Assembly (NCBI GenBank): GCA_905478855.1
Contig: CAJQKF010000167.1
Span: 1-36,115 of the forward strand
Direction: 5' to 3'
DNA from: an uncultured Gammaproteobacteria bacterium
Lineage (GTDB): Bacteria > Pseudomonadota > Gammaproteobacteria > Arenicellales > CAJQKF01
Length of the DNA: 36,115 nucleotides
The stretch's first letter is position 1. Each line of letters starts with the position of its first letter. This document shows positions 24,198 through 33,275 of the stretch, one piece after another. A model generated the notes under the pieces. The model searched no databases. It was not told the origin of the DNA and worked only from the letters and a program-made list of their open reading frames with translations. The position numbers were made by a program, and so were the translations under genes.

Positions 24198-24917
24198 CTA
24201 ATTGGATAACAAATATTGTTTGAACTTGGCTATATCTGGAATTTCTATACGTCGACTTGTACCTTGCAGATTAATGAGATTTTTTTCGCTCAGATAATGA
24301 AGGCCGCGTGATAGGGTTTCCGGCGTTATTGACAATCTAGACGCGATGGTACTTTTCGGACCAGGAAGCTCTACTTCGACAGGGCTGTTAGTTTCAGAGG
24401 GAATCAGGGTGTCAATAAAATTAACGATTCGATAATTAGCATTTTGCATGGTAAGGCTTTCAATCTCAATAATTTGTTTGTGCAGCTTTTTCGTGAGATT
24501 GCCTAGCGTAGCCATAGAAAGGCAGGGGGATTCTTGTAAAAATCCGGTAAAAATCTGGTTTTCAAAACCTATAACTTCACTGGGTTCCAGAGCTTCAGCA
24601 TTAGCAGGAAACAAACCCGTATCCATAAACATAACGACTTCTGCAAATAATTGACCAGGGTGCACGATAGTCAAAACTTTTTCCTGCCCTTGACGAGTGC
24701 TTCGAGAAATTTTTATTTGACCCGAGTGTAGGTAATAAAAGTGATTCGACCTTTTACCCATACTGAACAAAACCTGGCCTTTCTTAAGAGTATAAGATTG
24801 AGAATGGTTGAGTAAGTTATTTAGTTGATCGCTTGTTAGCGATTCAAACATGGGTAGTTTTTGCAGATCCTCAACAGGTAATGACATCAATTGGAAAAGC
24901 CTGATAATTACAATCAT
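24198..24917 (-). CDS. dnr: Crp/Fnr-family regulator, Dnr-like
   Basis: A 239-residue protein with an N-terminal cNMP-type beta roll (F-Y-Y-L-H-S-G-Q-I-K-I-S) and a C-terminal winged helix (I-A-S-R-L-S-I-T-P-E-T-L-S-R). It resembles Pseudomonas Dnr along its length, for example G-Q-E-K-V-L-T-I and F-A-E-V-V-M-F-M-D-T. It lacks the N-terminal cysteines that hold the Fe-S cluster of Fnr, so it should respond to nitric oxide rather than directly to oxygen, as Dnr does. It is divergent from nirK, with the Fnr/Dnr box in between. The start is uncertain: ATG at 24917 or 24887, neither with a clear ribosome-binding site. Confidence 0.87.
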   Translation of the reverse strand: MIVIIRLFQLMSLPVEDLQKLPMFESLTSDQLNNLLNHSQSYTLKKGQVLFSMGKRSNHFYYLHSGQIKISRSTRQGQEKVLTIVHPGQLFAEVVMFMDTGLFPANAEALEPSEVIGFENQIFTGFLQESPCLSMATLGNLTKKLHKQIIEIESLTMQNANYRIVNFIDTLIPSETNSPVEVELPGPKSTIASRLSITPETLSRGLHYLSEKNLINLQGTSRRIEIPDIAKFKQYLLSN

Positions 24918-25002
24918 TAAAAGTATAAACGATTAAATGTGACAGGTTTTCATGTTTAGAGAGGGATGTGTGAAAAAAACAGATCAGATAACGGCGTTGA
25001 AC

Positions 25003-25016
25003 TTGATTGAGATCAA
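25003..25016. promoter_or_regulatory. Fnr/Dnr box in the nirK promoter
   Basis: TTGAT-TGAG-ATCAA matches the Fnr/Dnr consensus TTGAT-N4-ATCAA in every position. Its centre (25009.5) is 41.5 bases before 25051, the start expected from the TATAGT -10 element. This is the class II activation position. It may also regulate the divergent dnr gene. Confidence 0.9.
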
Positions 25017-25038
25017 GAAAAATCCAAGCAATTCAAAG

Positions 25039-25044
25039 TATAGT
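25039..25044 (+). promoter_or_regulatory. nirK: Candidate -10 element of the nirK promoter
   Basis: TATAGT lies 23 bases after the end of the Fnr/Dnr box. There is no good -35 element, as expected for a promoter where the activator overlaps that position. A CAGGAG ribosome-binding site follows shortly before the GTG start of nirK at 25077. Confidence 0.6.
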
Positions 25045-25076
25045 GATGCGGTCTATTCATCGTCAGGAGCAAAATC

Positions 25077-26522
25077 GTGGATCAAAGTACAAAAAACCGT
25101 AGAAAAGATATATCTGTTTTTCATGTGACCACAATCGCAGTATTAGCTTGTATTGGTCAGTTTGTAGGAAGCTTTTCGGCCAACGCCCTAGAACTACCCG
25201 TTGAAGAAGCGGTGTTAACTACTGCTCCTCAGGTGCCGCCGGCGATTACCAGAGATTTTCCCGCCAAGGTCGTAGTTAATCTTGACTCCATCGAAAAAAT
25301 CGGTCGATTAGCCGATGGTGTGGAGTATACGTTTTGGACATTCGGTGGAACGGTGCCTGGTAAGTTTATTCGGGTGCGTGAAGGTGACCTGGTTGAATTC
25401 CACCTGAATAATCATCCCAGCAGTAAGATGCCACACAACATCGATTTACATGCGGTAACCGGGCCGGGCGGAGGCGCAACATCTTCGTTTACGGCGCCCG
25501 GACACTCGTCACAGTTCTCGTTCAAGGCAATTAACCCGGGGCTTTATGTATATCACTGTGCGACAGCTCCCGTAGGTATGCATATTGCCAATGGTATGTA
25601 TGGCTTGATATTGGTTGAGCCAGAAGAGGGATTACCACCGGTTGACCGAGAATATTATGTTATGCAGAGTGAGTTTTACACATCGGGTAGTTATGGCGAC
25701 GAAGGATTACAGTCATTTGATATGGCCAAGGCATTAACCGAAATTCCGGATTATGTCGTATTCAATGGGTCTGTAGGAGCTATGACTGGAGAGAACTCTC
25801 TCCAGGCAAACGTTGGAGAAACGGTTCGAATGTATGTCGGAAATGGCGGCCCAAACCTAGTGTCGTCTTTTCACGTTATCGGAGAAATATTTGACCGGGT
25901 TAATGTGGAAGGCGGCTCACTGATTAACGAGAATGTACAAACTACGATTGTTCCTGCTGGTGGATCGGCAATTGTAGAATTTAAAACTGAAGTGCCTGGT
26001 ACTTTTATTGCGGTCGACCACTCTATATTTCGCGCTTTTAATAAAGGTGCACTTGGTATGCTTAAAGTTGCTGGCGATGAGGATCTAATGATTTATTCTG
26101 GTAAACAGGACGATAGTATTTATTTACCGGAAGGCGGTGGTGTACAAACCATTGCGAAAACTAGCTCTGGAGTTTCGGCAGCTAGCAACAAGCAGGAGCG
26201 AATTATATCCGGCAAGCGGGTATATGAGCAGAATTGTATGGCATGTCATCAGAGTGAGGGGCAGGGTATAGCAGGTGTTTTTCCTCCATTATCTGGATCG
26301 GACTATTTGTTATCTGATCCTAAGCGATCAATTGATGTCTTACTGAAAGGTTTATCTGGAGAAGTGACGGTCAACGGTATTGTCTATAATGGAGTAATGC
26401 CGGCGGTTAAACTAAGCGATGAGAAAATGGCGAATGTGTTAACGTACATTCTAAATAGTTGGAACAATAACGGTGGTGAGATTTTACCTATTAATATCGC
26501 AGAAGCTCGTCAGTCCCATTAA
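25077..26522 (+). CDS. nirK: Copper nitrite reductase with C-terminal cytochrome c domain
   Basis: The enzyme reduces nitrite to nitric oxide in the periplasm. The 481-residue chain starts with a signal-peptide-like segment (about 13-38), then two cupredoxin domains, then a class I cytochrome c domain from about 375. Type 1 copper ligands are H120, C161, H169 and M174; type 2 ligands are H125, H160 and H315. The catalytic D123 and H266 are also present. The haem motif is C387-M-A-C390-H391, with M441 the likely sixth ligand. Fused nirK-cytochrome c forms are known and let the haem donate electrons directly. The start is GTG with a CAGGAG site. The gene is controlled by the Fnr/Dnr box upstream and followed by nirV-like and SCO genes. 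Confidence 0.95.
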   Translation: MDQSTKNRRKDISVFHVTTIAVLACIGQFVGSFSANALELPVEEAVLTTAPQVPPAITRDFPAKVVVNLDSIEKIGRLADGVEYTFWTFGGTVPGKFIRVREGDLVEFHLNNHPSSKMPHNIDLHAVTGPGGGATSSFTAPGHSSQFSFKAINPGLYVYHCATAPVGMHIANGMYGLILVEPEEGLPPVDREYYVMQSEFYTSGSYGDEGLQSFDMAKALTEIPDYVVFNGSVGAMTGENSLQANVGETVRMYVGNGGPNLVSSFHVIGEIFDRVNVEGGSLINENVQTTIVPAGGSAIVEFKTEVPGTFIAVDHSIFRAFNKGALGMLKVAGDEDLMIYSGKQDDSIYLPEGGGVQTIAKTSSGVSAASNKQERIISGKRVYEQNCMACHQSEGQGIAGVFPPLSGSDYLLSDPKRSIDVLLKGLSGEVTVNGIVYNGVMPAVKLSDEKMANVLTYILNSWNNNGGEILPINIAEARQSH

Positions 26523-26538
26523 AAACCGGCGTGTACAG

Positions 26539-27339
26539 ATGAAACGAGTAATTTTTCTGTATTTTGGCTTGTGGGTATCTCAAGTTGTTGTCCTATCTGA
26601 TTTATTTGCATCAGAAGCTACGACAACAACACAAGTTCACGCAGGGATGGTTCGGATTGATGGCGGCTCGTACCAGCCTTTATACAAGGAAAATGGAAAG
26701 GCAAGAAATGTAACCGTCGAGCCTTTCTTTCTCGATCAGTTTCAGGTAACCAACCGGGAGTTTCTATTGTTTGTTGAGCAGTATCCAAAATGGCGAGCGA
26801 ATCAGGTTAGTCCTATATTTGCCGATCAGGGTTACTTGAGTCATCTTGATTCGCGTAGTGTTTCTAAGCAAGACAACCAGCCTGTAACTTATGTTTCCTG
26901 GTATGCCGCCATGGCTTATTGTAAGGCTCAAGGAAAGTCACTACCCTCGACGGAACAGTGGGAATTCGCTGCCCAGGCAAATGACATTTCACCGTTGGGG
27001 ATCAAGTCTGCGAAATTTAAGCGTAAAATTCTAGATTGGTATGCAAAACCTGCTACGGATCCGTTACCCGATGTACATGACACCGAAGTCAATTATTGGG
27101 GTGTGTATGGCATGCACGGTGTTGTATGGGAGCAGGTTAGTGATTTTAACTCGGCTCTGGTCACGGGGGAATCTCGAGGTGATAGTGCCCTAGATAAACA
27201 GCTTTTTTGCGGATCTGGTGCTACACAAGCCGCAGACCCCGGGGATTATGCTGCCTTTATGCGTTATGCACTTCGCAGTAGCTATGCGGCTGAGTACACG
27301 CTGGCCACCATGGGGTTTAGGTGTGTAAAGGACCGCTGA
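26539..27339 (+). CDS. nirV: NirV-like SUMF1/formylglycine-generating-enzyme-domain protein
   Basis: A 266-residue protein with a short signal peptide (M-K-R-V-I-F-L-Y-F-G-L-W-V-S) and a SUMF1/FGE fold. The fold is recognised by F-F-L-D-Q-F-Q-V-T-N-R-E-F, V-S-W-Y-A-A-M-A-Y-C-K, L-P-S-T-E-Q-W-E-F-A-A and the closing M-G-F-R-C-V. NirV-type proteins are found next to nirK in many denitrifiers; their function is not settled, and assembly of the reductase has been suggested. The frame is open upstream into nirK from a GTG at 26473, but the signal peptide supports the ATG at 26539. It belongs to the nirK transcript, 16 bases downstream. Confidence 0.83.
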   Translation: MKRVIFLYFGLWVSQVVVLSDLFASEATTTTQVHAGMVRIDGGSYQPLYKENGKARNVTVEPFFLDQFQVTNREFLLFVEQYPKWRANQVSPIFADQGYLSHLDSRSVSKQDNQPVTYVSWYAAMAYCKAQGKSLPSTEQWEFAAQANDISPLGIKSAKFKRKILDWYAKPATDPLPDVHDTEVNYWGVYGMHGVVWEQVSDFNSALVTGESRGDSALDKQLFCGSGATQAADPGDYAAFMRYALRSSYAAEYTLATMGFRCVKDR

Positions 27340-27379
27340 GCGACTACCTATTTATGATGTACCTCGAAATGGCTTACCA

Positions 27380-27937
27380 ATGAAATTTCTCCGATCTCTG
27401 TTTATTCTGATACTTGTCTTCTCTCCTGTGACGCTGGCGAATCAGTTACCTGCGAGTTCCGTATATCATTTTGATTCAGCCTGGATGAATCAAAATAGCC
27501 AGACTAGGGAAATAGTAGAGCTACGTGGTGAGGCTAGGCTAGTGGCGTTTATCTACACTTATTGCGAGCATACCTGCCCGCTGATAATTTCGAAAATAAA
27601 AGACGTATTGCATTCCCTTCCCAGGGATCTCGCGACACGGATGCCGGTCACGTTAATAACACTAGATCCAGTGCGTGATACACCCGATCAAATGAAAGCA
27701 TATTTATTAAAAAACAGTCTTAATGAGAAACAGTGGGAAATACTGACAGATAACAAAGAAGATATTAGAGTTCTATCAAATCTTTTTGGTGTTAAATACA
27801 AGGCAATGAGTAAAGATGAGTTAGCGCATTCGAATGTTATAACGCTGCTTGATGCTGATGGGGTTATTTTGTCTCAATTGAGGGGCTTGAATGAAGATAA
27901 GAAAAGTCTCATTGACAAAATTATTTCGTCATTTTGA
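27380..27937 (+). CDS. SCO1/SenC-family copper chaperone
   Basis: This 185-residue thioredoxin-fold protein has a signal peptide (about 1-20) and the copper site C62-x3-C66-P (Y-C-E-H-T-C-P), with the third ligand H150 (L-A-H-S-N-V). SCO proteins deliver copper to cytochrome oxidase. A copy within a nirK cluster probably serves the copper centres of the reductase, which is inference. It starts 40 bases after the nirV-like gene and is the last gene of the cluster. A short hairpin follows the stop. Confidence 0.88.
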   Translation: MKFLRSLFILILVFSPVTLANQLPASSVYHFDSAWMNQNSQTREIVELRGEARLVAFIYTYCEHTCPLIISKIKDVLHSLPRDLATRMPVTLITLDPVRDTPDQMKAYLLKNSLNEKQWEILTDNKEDIRVLSNLFGVKYKAMSKDELAHSNVITLLDADGVILSQLRGLNEDKKSLIDKIISSF

Positions 27938-27956
27938 TTAGTAAACTAATTTCTTT
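27938..27956 (+). terminator. Weak hairpin with T-rich tail after the SCO gene
   Basis: TTAGT-AA-ACTAA directly after the stop codon is followed by TTTCTTTTT. The effective stem is only four or five A/T-rich pairs, so termination here is doubtful. No better terminator is seen in the next 280 bases before the aminotransferase gene. Confidence 0.3.
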
Positions 27957-28221
27957 TTAGGAATGTTTGCCTCGGAGAAAAACAAGTACTTCACATCAAC
28001 TTGATATTATTTTTCTCTGAGTGTGTTAGATCAGTAAGCTTCTCTTTATAAAACTTAGGTCTCATAGCTACATATATACATTCCACTTTTAGCAAGGAAT
28101 ATTTTATTTTATGATGGGAATCAGATCATAACTATACGTGTGAGTTGATTTCTATAAACAATAGCTCTTAGAATCATTACCATCATTGCATAAATAATTT
28201 TCAAATCGAATGAGGTAGATG

Positions 28222-29187
28222 ATGACAGAACCTGAAAAAAACCAACCTGCAGACAAACACAGACTGGTATATATCAATGGTGATTTTATTTCTCAGCCAA
28301 AAGCTGGAGTATCAGTACGTGATAAGGGTTTGGTTTACGGCGATAGCGTGTTTGACACCGCTCGCACTTTTAATGGGAAACTGTTTCGTTTAGATGCCCA
28401 CATTGAGCGTCTCTACAGAAGCCTTGCGCTTACTCAACTCGACGCTGGCTTAACACCTGCGGAAATGGCATCAGCTACAGAAGAATTACTTGATAGAAAC
28501 ATGCCACTGCTTCGAGATGGCGAGGACTATTGGGTTACTCAACGGGTTTCAAGTGGTCTTCAACAACTCGATGGCGAAATTCTAGATTATTCTGGGCCTA
28601 CTGTGATTATTGATTGTATTCCGATTCCGTTACGTGCCCGAGCACTTTCATTTCGAGACGGTATTGATGCGGCTATTCCTGATCGCAAGCGTATCGCGCC
28701 TGAAGCTTTGTCACCCAACATAAAAAGTAACAATTATTTAAATTTAACTTTGGCCCAACGCGAGGTGCAAAAACTGTACCCGGGTGCGTGGGCTTTAATG
28801 TGCGACCCAAATGGAAATATTGCAGAGGGTGCCGGTTGCAATTATTTCCTTGTGAAAGACAACACGGTGTACACCCCAACAGATACCTACATACTCCCTG
28901 GTGTAAGTCGGCAAGTAGTGCTGGAGATTTGCGCATCTTTAAATATCGATATACAAGTCGCTGATGTTACCCCTCAGCAAGCGCTTGACGCGGATGAGGC
29001 GTTTTTTACTTCCACTAGTTTATGTGTATGTCCATTACGATCATTAAATGGAAGTATCTATGGAAGTGTTGTTCCAGGGCCGGTCACAAAGCGGATTATG
29101 GATGCATTTTGTGATTTGGTTGGATTCGATTATGTTGCTCAATATCTAAGTTTCATAAACGAATCTGACGGTTCAACCGGACTTTGA
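28222..29187 (+). CDS. Class IV PLP aminotransferase (BCAT/D-amino-acid aminotransferase-like)
   Basis: A 321-residue fold-type IV PLP enzyme. The PLP lysine is in P-N-I-K-S-N-N-Y-L (K168), and E202 in I-A-E-G-A-G-C-N-Y-F contacts the pyridine nitrogen. Y-G-D-S-V-F-D-T-A-R near the start and R-L-D-A-H-I-E-R-L are the usual family segments. Members transaminate branched-chain or D-amino acids, or lyse aminodeoxychorismate; this sequence cannot be assigned. The ATG at 28222 has a GAGGT site at better spacing than the ATG three bases earlier. It is followed after 27 bases by the methyltransferase gene, with which it probably forms a two-gene unit. Confidence 0.85.
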   Translation: MTEPEKNQPADKHRLVYINGDFISQPKAGVSVRDKGLVYGDSVFDTARTFNGKLFRLDAHIERLYRSLALTQLDAGLTPAEMASATEELLDRNMPLLRDGEDYWVTQRVSSGLQQLDGEILDYSGPTVIIDCIPIPLRARALSFRDGIDAAIPDRKRIAPEALSPNIKSNNYLNLTLAQREVQKLYPGAWALMCDPNGNIAEGAGCNYFLVKDNTVYTPTDTYILPGVSRQVVLEICASLNIDIQVADVTPQQALDADEAFFTSTSLCVCPLRSLNGSIYGSVVPGPVTKRIMDAFCDLVGFDYVAQYLSFINESDGSTGL

Positions 29188-29214
29188 TTCTAATCCCAAA
29201 GTAACAGGTGTGTA

Positions 29215-29997
29215 ATGAGCTCTGCAAATCAATACGATCAACGTAATATTCAAACTATGGAAATGGTTTATGGACGAGGCTACCTATCCGCTGGGGGTAA
29301 TGAGGAAGTTGTAAAAATTTTGTCTTCGGTTGATGTTAAAGGGAAGCATGTTTTGGATTTGGGTTGCGGTCTTGGTGGTGCGGCAGTGGTATTGGTAGGC
29401 ATCATAGGAGCTGCCAAGGTTACGGGCTTTGATGTCGATCGACAGGTTTTAGATCGAGCAGCGGAACTTATTCTAGAACAGCAATTGGATGATCGAATTG
29501 AACTTGTAAATGGGCAACCGGGGCCCCTCGAGTTTTCGGATGATTATTTTGATATCGTTTATATGACAGCGGTAAGTTGTCACATGGATGATTTGGGTTT
29601 GTTATTCACTGATATTTTCAGGGTGTTAAAACCAGGTGGTTGTTTAGTTGGTTCGGAGTGGATTATACGAGCGAACAATGAGTCCTTTCGTAAATGGGAT
29701 AATTTGTTGCGTGAGCGTGGATTAAATTTTTATTTTAAGCACTCTGAAGCGTTTTTAGGTGCATTAAAAGCCGGTGGTTTTGCGGAATATGGTTTGATAG
29801 ATCGTACCGAACAATTTGCTGAGTACTCAAGGCAAGCCTGTAGTCGGGTTGAAACTGAGCTTAAGGCAAGTCTTGAGCAGAATCTTGGTGTTGAAGGCTA
29901 TCAGGGCTTTTTAGATTGGGCCTATAAACGGTATGAAAGTATGCGTGATGGCGGTATGTTGCAATGTCACTTTAAGGCGGTAAAACCTATCGGCTAA
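29215..29997 (+). CDS. SAM-dependent methyltransferase resembling phosphoethanolamine N-methyltransferase
   Basis: The 260-residue class I methyltransferase has motif I as V-L-D-L-G-C-G-L-G-G (46-55) and an acidic motif II in V-T-G-F-D-V-D. A conserved Y-G-R-G-Y-L-S-A-G-G lies before it (19-28). That last segment matches the active-site lid region of phosphoethanolamine methyltransferases of the Plasmodium and plant type (Y-G-x-G-F-x-S-x-G-G), so an amine substrate is plausible, though not necessarily phosphoethanolamine. It sits downstream of a class IV aminotransferase and converges on the CoA ligase operon. No phospholipid-synthesis genes are near. Subfamily call is moderately sure, substrate unknown. 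Confidence 0.78.
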   Translation: MSSANQYDQRNIQTMEMVYGRGYLSAGGNEEVVKILSSVDVKGKHVLDLGCGLGGAAVVLVGIIGAAKVTGFDVDRQVLDRAAELILEQQLDDRIELVNGQPGPLEFSDDYFDIVYMTAVSCHMDDLGLLFTDIFRVLKPGGCLVGSEWIIRANNESFRKWDNLLRERGLNFYFKHSEAFLGALKAGGFAEYGLIDRTEQFAEYSRQACSRVETELKASLEQNLGVEGYQGFLDWAYKRYESMRDGGMLQCHFKAVKPIG

Positions 29998-30181
29998 TCA
30001 AACTAACCGGTTAAATAAAAGTGTGTTTTCATTAATCAGGCAGATGATTAACGTAGGCTATCTGTTCATGGAAAATATCGGTTTGATCAAACTTAATCAG
30101 CGCGCTGCCTTGTAATAATGTACCTTTGGTCTGCCACCAGCACCATGCTGTTGTCGGTGAGGTTGTCTGGCACGTATAAAC

Positions 30182-31723
30182 TTACTTAATTTTCTTTTGG
30201 GACTTAAGTTGCTCACTTATCTTTAAGCGTAGAATTTTCCCAGACGGGCCTTTCGGTAGATCGTCCATGAAATGGATAACCTTTGGTGATTTGTATTTAC
30301 CGATAGCGGTAATACAATGCTCTTTCAATTCTTCTTCACTACACTCATAACCATTGCGTAATACCACACAGGCGATTACTTCCTGACCGTAGGATTCGTC
30401 ATCCACACCGAGCGCGGCGGCCTCAAGAATTGCCTCGTGTTTATACAAGGCGTCGTCGATCTCTCTGGGTGCTATATTCTCCCCGCCCCGAATAATTAAT
30501 TCTTTAATGCGGCCTGTAACGAAAATATATCCCTCTTCATCTTTCATGCCCAGATCACCGGTTCTAAACCAACCATCAACAAGTGAAGACTCCGTGTCTT
30601 CAGGGTTTTTATAGTAGTAATCTAACAGATTGTCACCGCGAATAATTAGTTCACCTACCTGATGTGGAGGACACTCGTTATTCTTGTCGTCAACTACGAT
30701 CATTTCATTTCCACTGGGCAGACCAACCGATCCGGGTTTACGGGTGGCAGGTGGCATCGGGTTAGTGCATACCGTGCCAGCCGTCTCAGTGAGACCCATG
30801 GTCTCGAGCATGGGTATTGAAAATACCGTCTCCCACTCGGTAAGCACTGTGGCTGCTAGCGGAGCAGATGCGGACCGTGCAAAACGAAATGCTTTAAGTC
30901 GATCGTCGTTCCCAAACTCAAATGGTTCAGTTGATGCGCGGTCGAGTAGGTACTTGATAATGGTAGGTACCAAACTAGACCAGGTGCAGCGATGTTGTGC
31001 TATTAAAGACCAGAATGTGCTGACACTAAAACGCGCGGGCATAACTACACTGGAACCGCTTACCAGCGGTCCCATTACAGTTACCATGGCGCCATTAATG
31101 TGGTACACCGGAAGAACGCATAGTGCACGATCATCTTGTGTTAGGCCATGACCAATAGCAACATTCTTCCCACCACTAGTGACTCCACGATGGCTTACGA
31201 TAGCGCCTTTAGGAAGACCTGTTGATCCGGATGTATAAAGCAATAAGGCGGGGTCAGTAGCAACTGGAGGTTGGGCGTTGACTTCGTTTGCAGAATTAGT
31301 TACCGGCCATTGGGCGCCATCGGCCTCTGTAACTTCGATGACCGTTACAGCTCGGTCGATGTTACTTAGTAGTTGACTAAGCTTTTCGCGATACTCTGGC
31401 GCTACCAACACGATTTCTGCATCAGAGTGGCCAAGCACGTGGGTAAGTTGGACATCACCAGCTACGGCATTTAATGGCACAATAACACGAGCATTTGCCA
31501 TAACACCTAAGAATAACTGGGTGGTTATCAGACCGTTATTGAGCAAGAACGCAACCTTTGCGCCTCGCGCGATGCCGAGCCTATCGAGGTGTGATCCGAT
31601 AGTTTTGGTGCTTTTTTCAAATTCGGCAAAACTTACACTTGCCTGACGCTCCGGTGAGATGACGAATGTTCGCTCCGGCGTGTTGGCAGCGTGATGTTCA
31701 ATGTAGGCATTAACGGTTTGCAT
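30182..31723 (-). CDS. AMP-forming acyl-CoA synthetase (ANL superfamily)
   Basis: An ANL ligase of 513 residues from the ATG at 31723. The P-loop segment is L-Y-T-S-G-S-T-G-L-P-K-G-A. The A5 motif is G-L-T-E-T-A-G. The hinge region is W-F-R-T-G-D-L-G, and G-R-I-K-E-L-I-I-R-G-G-E-N-I follows. The catalytic lysine is in K-G-P-S-G-K-I-L-R near the end. It activates a carboxylate to its CoA ester using ATP. An in-frame TTG at 31765 would overlap the previous gene; the ATG leaves a 7-base gap and fits the family start better. It lies directly downstream of the acylating aldehyde dehydrogenase in the same operon, so the ligase product is probably what that enzyme reduces. Confidence 0.88.
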   Translation of the reverse strand: MQTVNAYIEHHAANTPERTFVISPERQASVSFAEFEKSTKTIGSHLDRLGIARGAKVAFLLNNGLITTQLFLGVMANARVIVPLNAVAGDVQLTHVLGHSDAEIVLVAPEYREKLSQLLSNIDRAVTVIEVTEADGAQWPVTNSANEVNAQPPVATDPALLLYTSGSTGLPKGAIVSHRGVTSGGKNVAIGHGLTQDDRALCVLPVYHINGAMVTVMGPLVSGSSVVMPARFSVSTFWSLIAQHRCTWSSLVPTIIKYLLDRASTEPFEFGNDDRLKAFRFARSASAPLAATVLTEWETVFSIPMLETMGLTETAGTVCTNPMPPATRKPGSVGLPSGNEMIVVDDKNNECPPHQVGELIIRGDNLLDYYYKNPEDTESSLVDGWFRTGDLGMKDEEGYIFVTGRIKELIIRGGENIAPREIDDALYKHEAILEAAALGVDDESYGQEVIACVVLRNGYECSEEELKEHCITAIGKYKSPKVIHFMDDLPKGPSGKILRLKISEQLKSQKKIK

Positions 31724-31730
31724 TGATCTC

Positions 31731-33161
31731 TTATCCTCGTCCGTACTTTTCGAAGTATCGGCCAAACAACTCTTCTTCGGTTGGTTTATCTTCTTCCACG
31801 CTGGTTACAAGATGGGTGATATTAATGAAGTGTTTATAGTTCAGGTTCTCGCTAATGCTATTTCCGCCCCACGTTCCACAGCCCATGCTGAGTGTAAAGT
31901 TCAATGCATTGTTAAAACTGCCACCATTACCAAAAGTATGTGCTTGGTTAACCAATACGCGCACCACGTCAATTTCTTCAGCCAGTCTTGTAGCGTGAGC
32001 TGGAGTGTTTGTATGAATCCCACAGGAATGCCCCTTGCCTTGCACATCTAGAATATCAGTTACTCGTTTAACGGCGTCGTCAAAATTTTTAGCTCGATAG
32101 ACTGTTACAACCAAAGACAGTTTTTCGTCGACAAAAAGTGAATTTGGATCAAATTCGTTTTCCTCAACCATAAAGAAACGAGAATTGCCTGCCTCTGACG
32201 GAAGCTTGGCACCAACAGCAAATATGTCGGCGTCTTTCGCTATTAGGTGACGATTTAGTTTGCCTTCGATCCAAAGAGTATCTGCAATAGATTGCTTCTC
32301 GGCTTCATTAGCAAGATATCCACCAGCGCGTTTTAGTGCTTCGATCGCTTGATCATAAACGTCATCCAAAATAACTAAACTATTTTCGGATGAGCAAGAT
32401 GTGGAATTGTCAAATGTTTTGGAAGCACATATCTTAGTAGCGGCGTCATCGAAATCTGCATCACTATCGATCACCACCGGTACATTCCCTGCGCCAACAC
32501 CAATTGCAGGGGTGCCGCTGGTATGTGCCGAACGCACATTGTTTTGCGATCCAGTTGCTACAATTAGATCTGCTTTCTCCATGAGCAGACGGGTCAATGT
32601 GCGTGATACAGGTTGGGGCAGAATCTGTACTAGGTTTTCAGGAGCACCGACAAGTTTCAGTGCCGCTCGCATTTCTTGCACTGTGGCATTCGTGCTGCCC
32701 CATCCCGCTGGCGAAGGAGCGATAATAATGGCATTGCCACCTTTTACTGCCATCATTGATTTATTTACTGGTGTGGCGGCGGGGTTAGTAGAAGGGGTTA
32801 TCGCTGCGACCACACCGACTGGTTTGCCGTATTTAGTCATACCGGAACCATTATCTGGCTCAATTATTCCAACCGTTCTAACTCGCATCAAATCGCGAAG
32901 TGTTCCAAATGTTTTTCGTTGGTTTTTAATTACCTTGTCTTTTACGTTACCAATCCCCGTATCAATAACTGCCATTTCTGCAAGTCGTTGTGCAGTTTCA
33001 GGTTTGTACAGCGACCAAGCTAGCGCAGTAACCACTTCATCGACACGACTCTGATCGGTCGTGGAGAACACTTTTATCGCAGAGCGTCCGTTGTCGATAA
33101 GCGAGTCTATAATTCGAGCTTCTTCTTCTAAACTCGGTTTACTTAAGTCTGCGTTGGCCAT
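31731..33161 (-). CDS. CoA-acylating aldehyde dehydrogenase, SauS-like
   Basis: A 476-residue aldehyde dehydrogenase of the CoA-acylating class (EutE/AdhE/SauS type). The nucleophile is C256 in F-D-N-S-T-S-C-S-S-E-N. Other family segments are T-P-S-T-N-P-A-A-T-P (122-131) and I-A-P-S-P-A-G (147-153). It interconverts an acyl-CoA and an aldehyde with NAD(P)H. The overall sequence reads closest to sulfoacetaldehyde dehydrogenase (acylating), SauS, but I rely on recall, and other short-chain specificities remain possible. An AGGAAG site precedes the ATG at 33161, supporting this start over one 60 bases upstream. No carboxysome- or microcompartment-type N-terminal targeting tail was seen. It is divergent from the TauE/SafE gene. 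Confidence 0.87.
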   Translation of the reverse strand: MANADLSKPSLEEEARIIDSLIDNGRSAIKVFSTTDQSRVDEVVTALAWSLYKPETAQRLAEMAVIDTGIGNVKDKVIKNQRKTFGTLRDLMRVRTVGIIEPDNGSGMTKYGKPVGVVAAITPSTNPAATPVNKSMMAVKGGNAIIIAPSPAGWGSTNATVQEMRAALKLVGAPENLVQILPQPVSRTLTRLLMEKADLIVATGSQNNVRSAHTSGTPAIGVGAGNVPVVIDSDADFDDAATKICASKTFDNSTSCSSENSLVILDDVYDQAIEALKRAGGYLANEAEKQSIADTLWIEGKLNRHLIAKDADIFAVGAKLPSEAGNSRFFMVEENEFDPNSLFVDEKLSLVVTVYRAKNFDDAVKRVTDILDVQGKGHSCGIHTNTPAHATRLAEEIDVVRVLVNQAHTFGNGGSFNNALNFTLSMGCGTWGGNSISENLNYKHFINITHLVTSVEEDKPTEEELFGRYFEKYGRG

Positions 33162-33275
33162 TGGTTGCTTCCTGAGATAAGGGATATAAAGCCGCGAGTT
33201 TACTTTGATGACCACCCACAACTCAAATGATTACGGTTATTATTAAGCTACCATTATATATGTTTACTCAGGATC

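Noticed and set aside
27975..28017. GAGAAAAA/TTTTTCTC inverted repeat as a terminator
   Set aside because: Eight A/T-rich pairs around a 27-base loop; too weak to claim.
30684..31151. 155-codon open frame opposite the CoA ligase
   Set aside because: Also an antisense shadow; the minus-strand ligase has all ANL motifs across this region.
32401..33054. 217-codon open frame opposite the SauS-like gene
   Set aside because: Lies entirely within the reverse strand of a conserved enzyme gene and its translation has no domain-like features; an antisense shadow.
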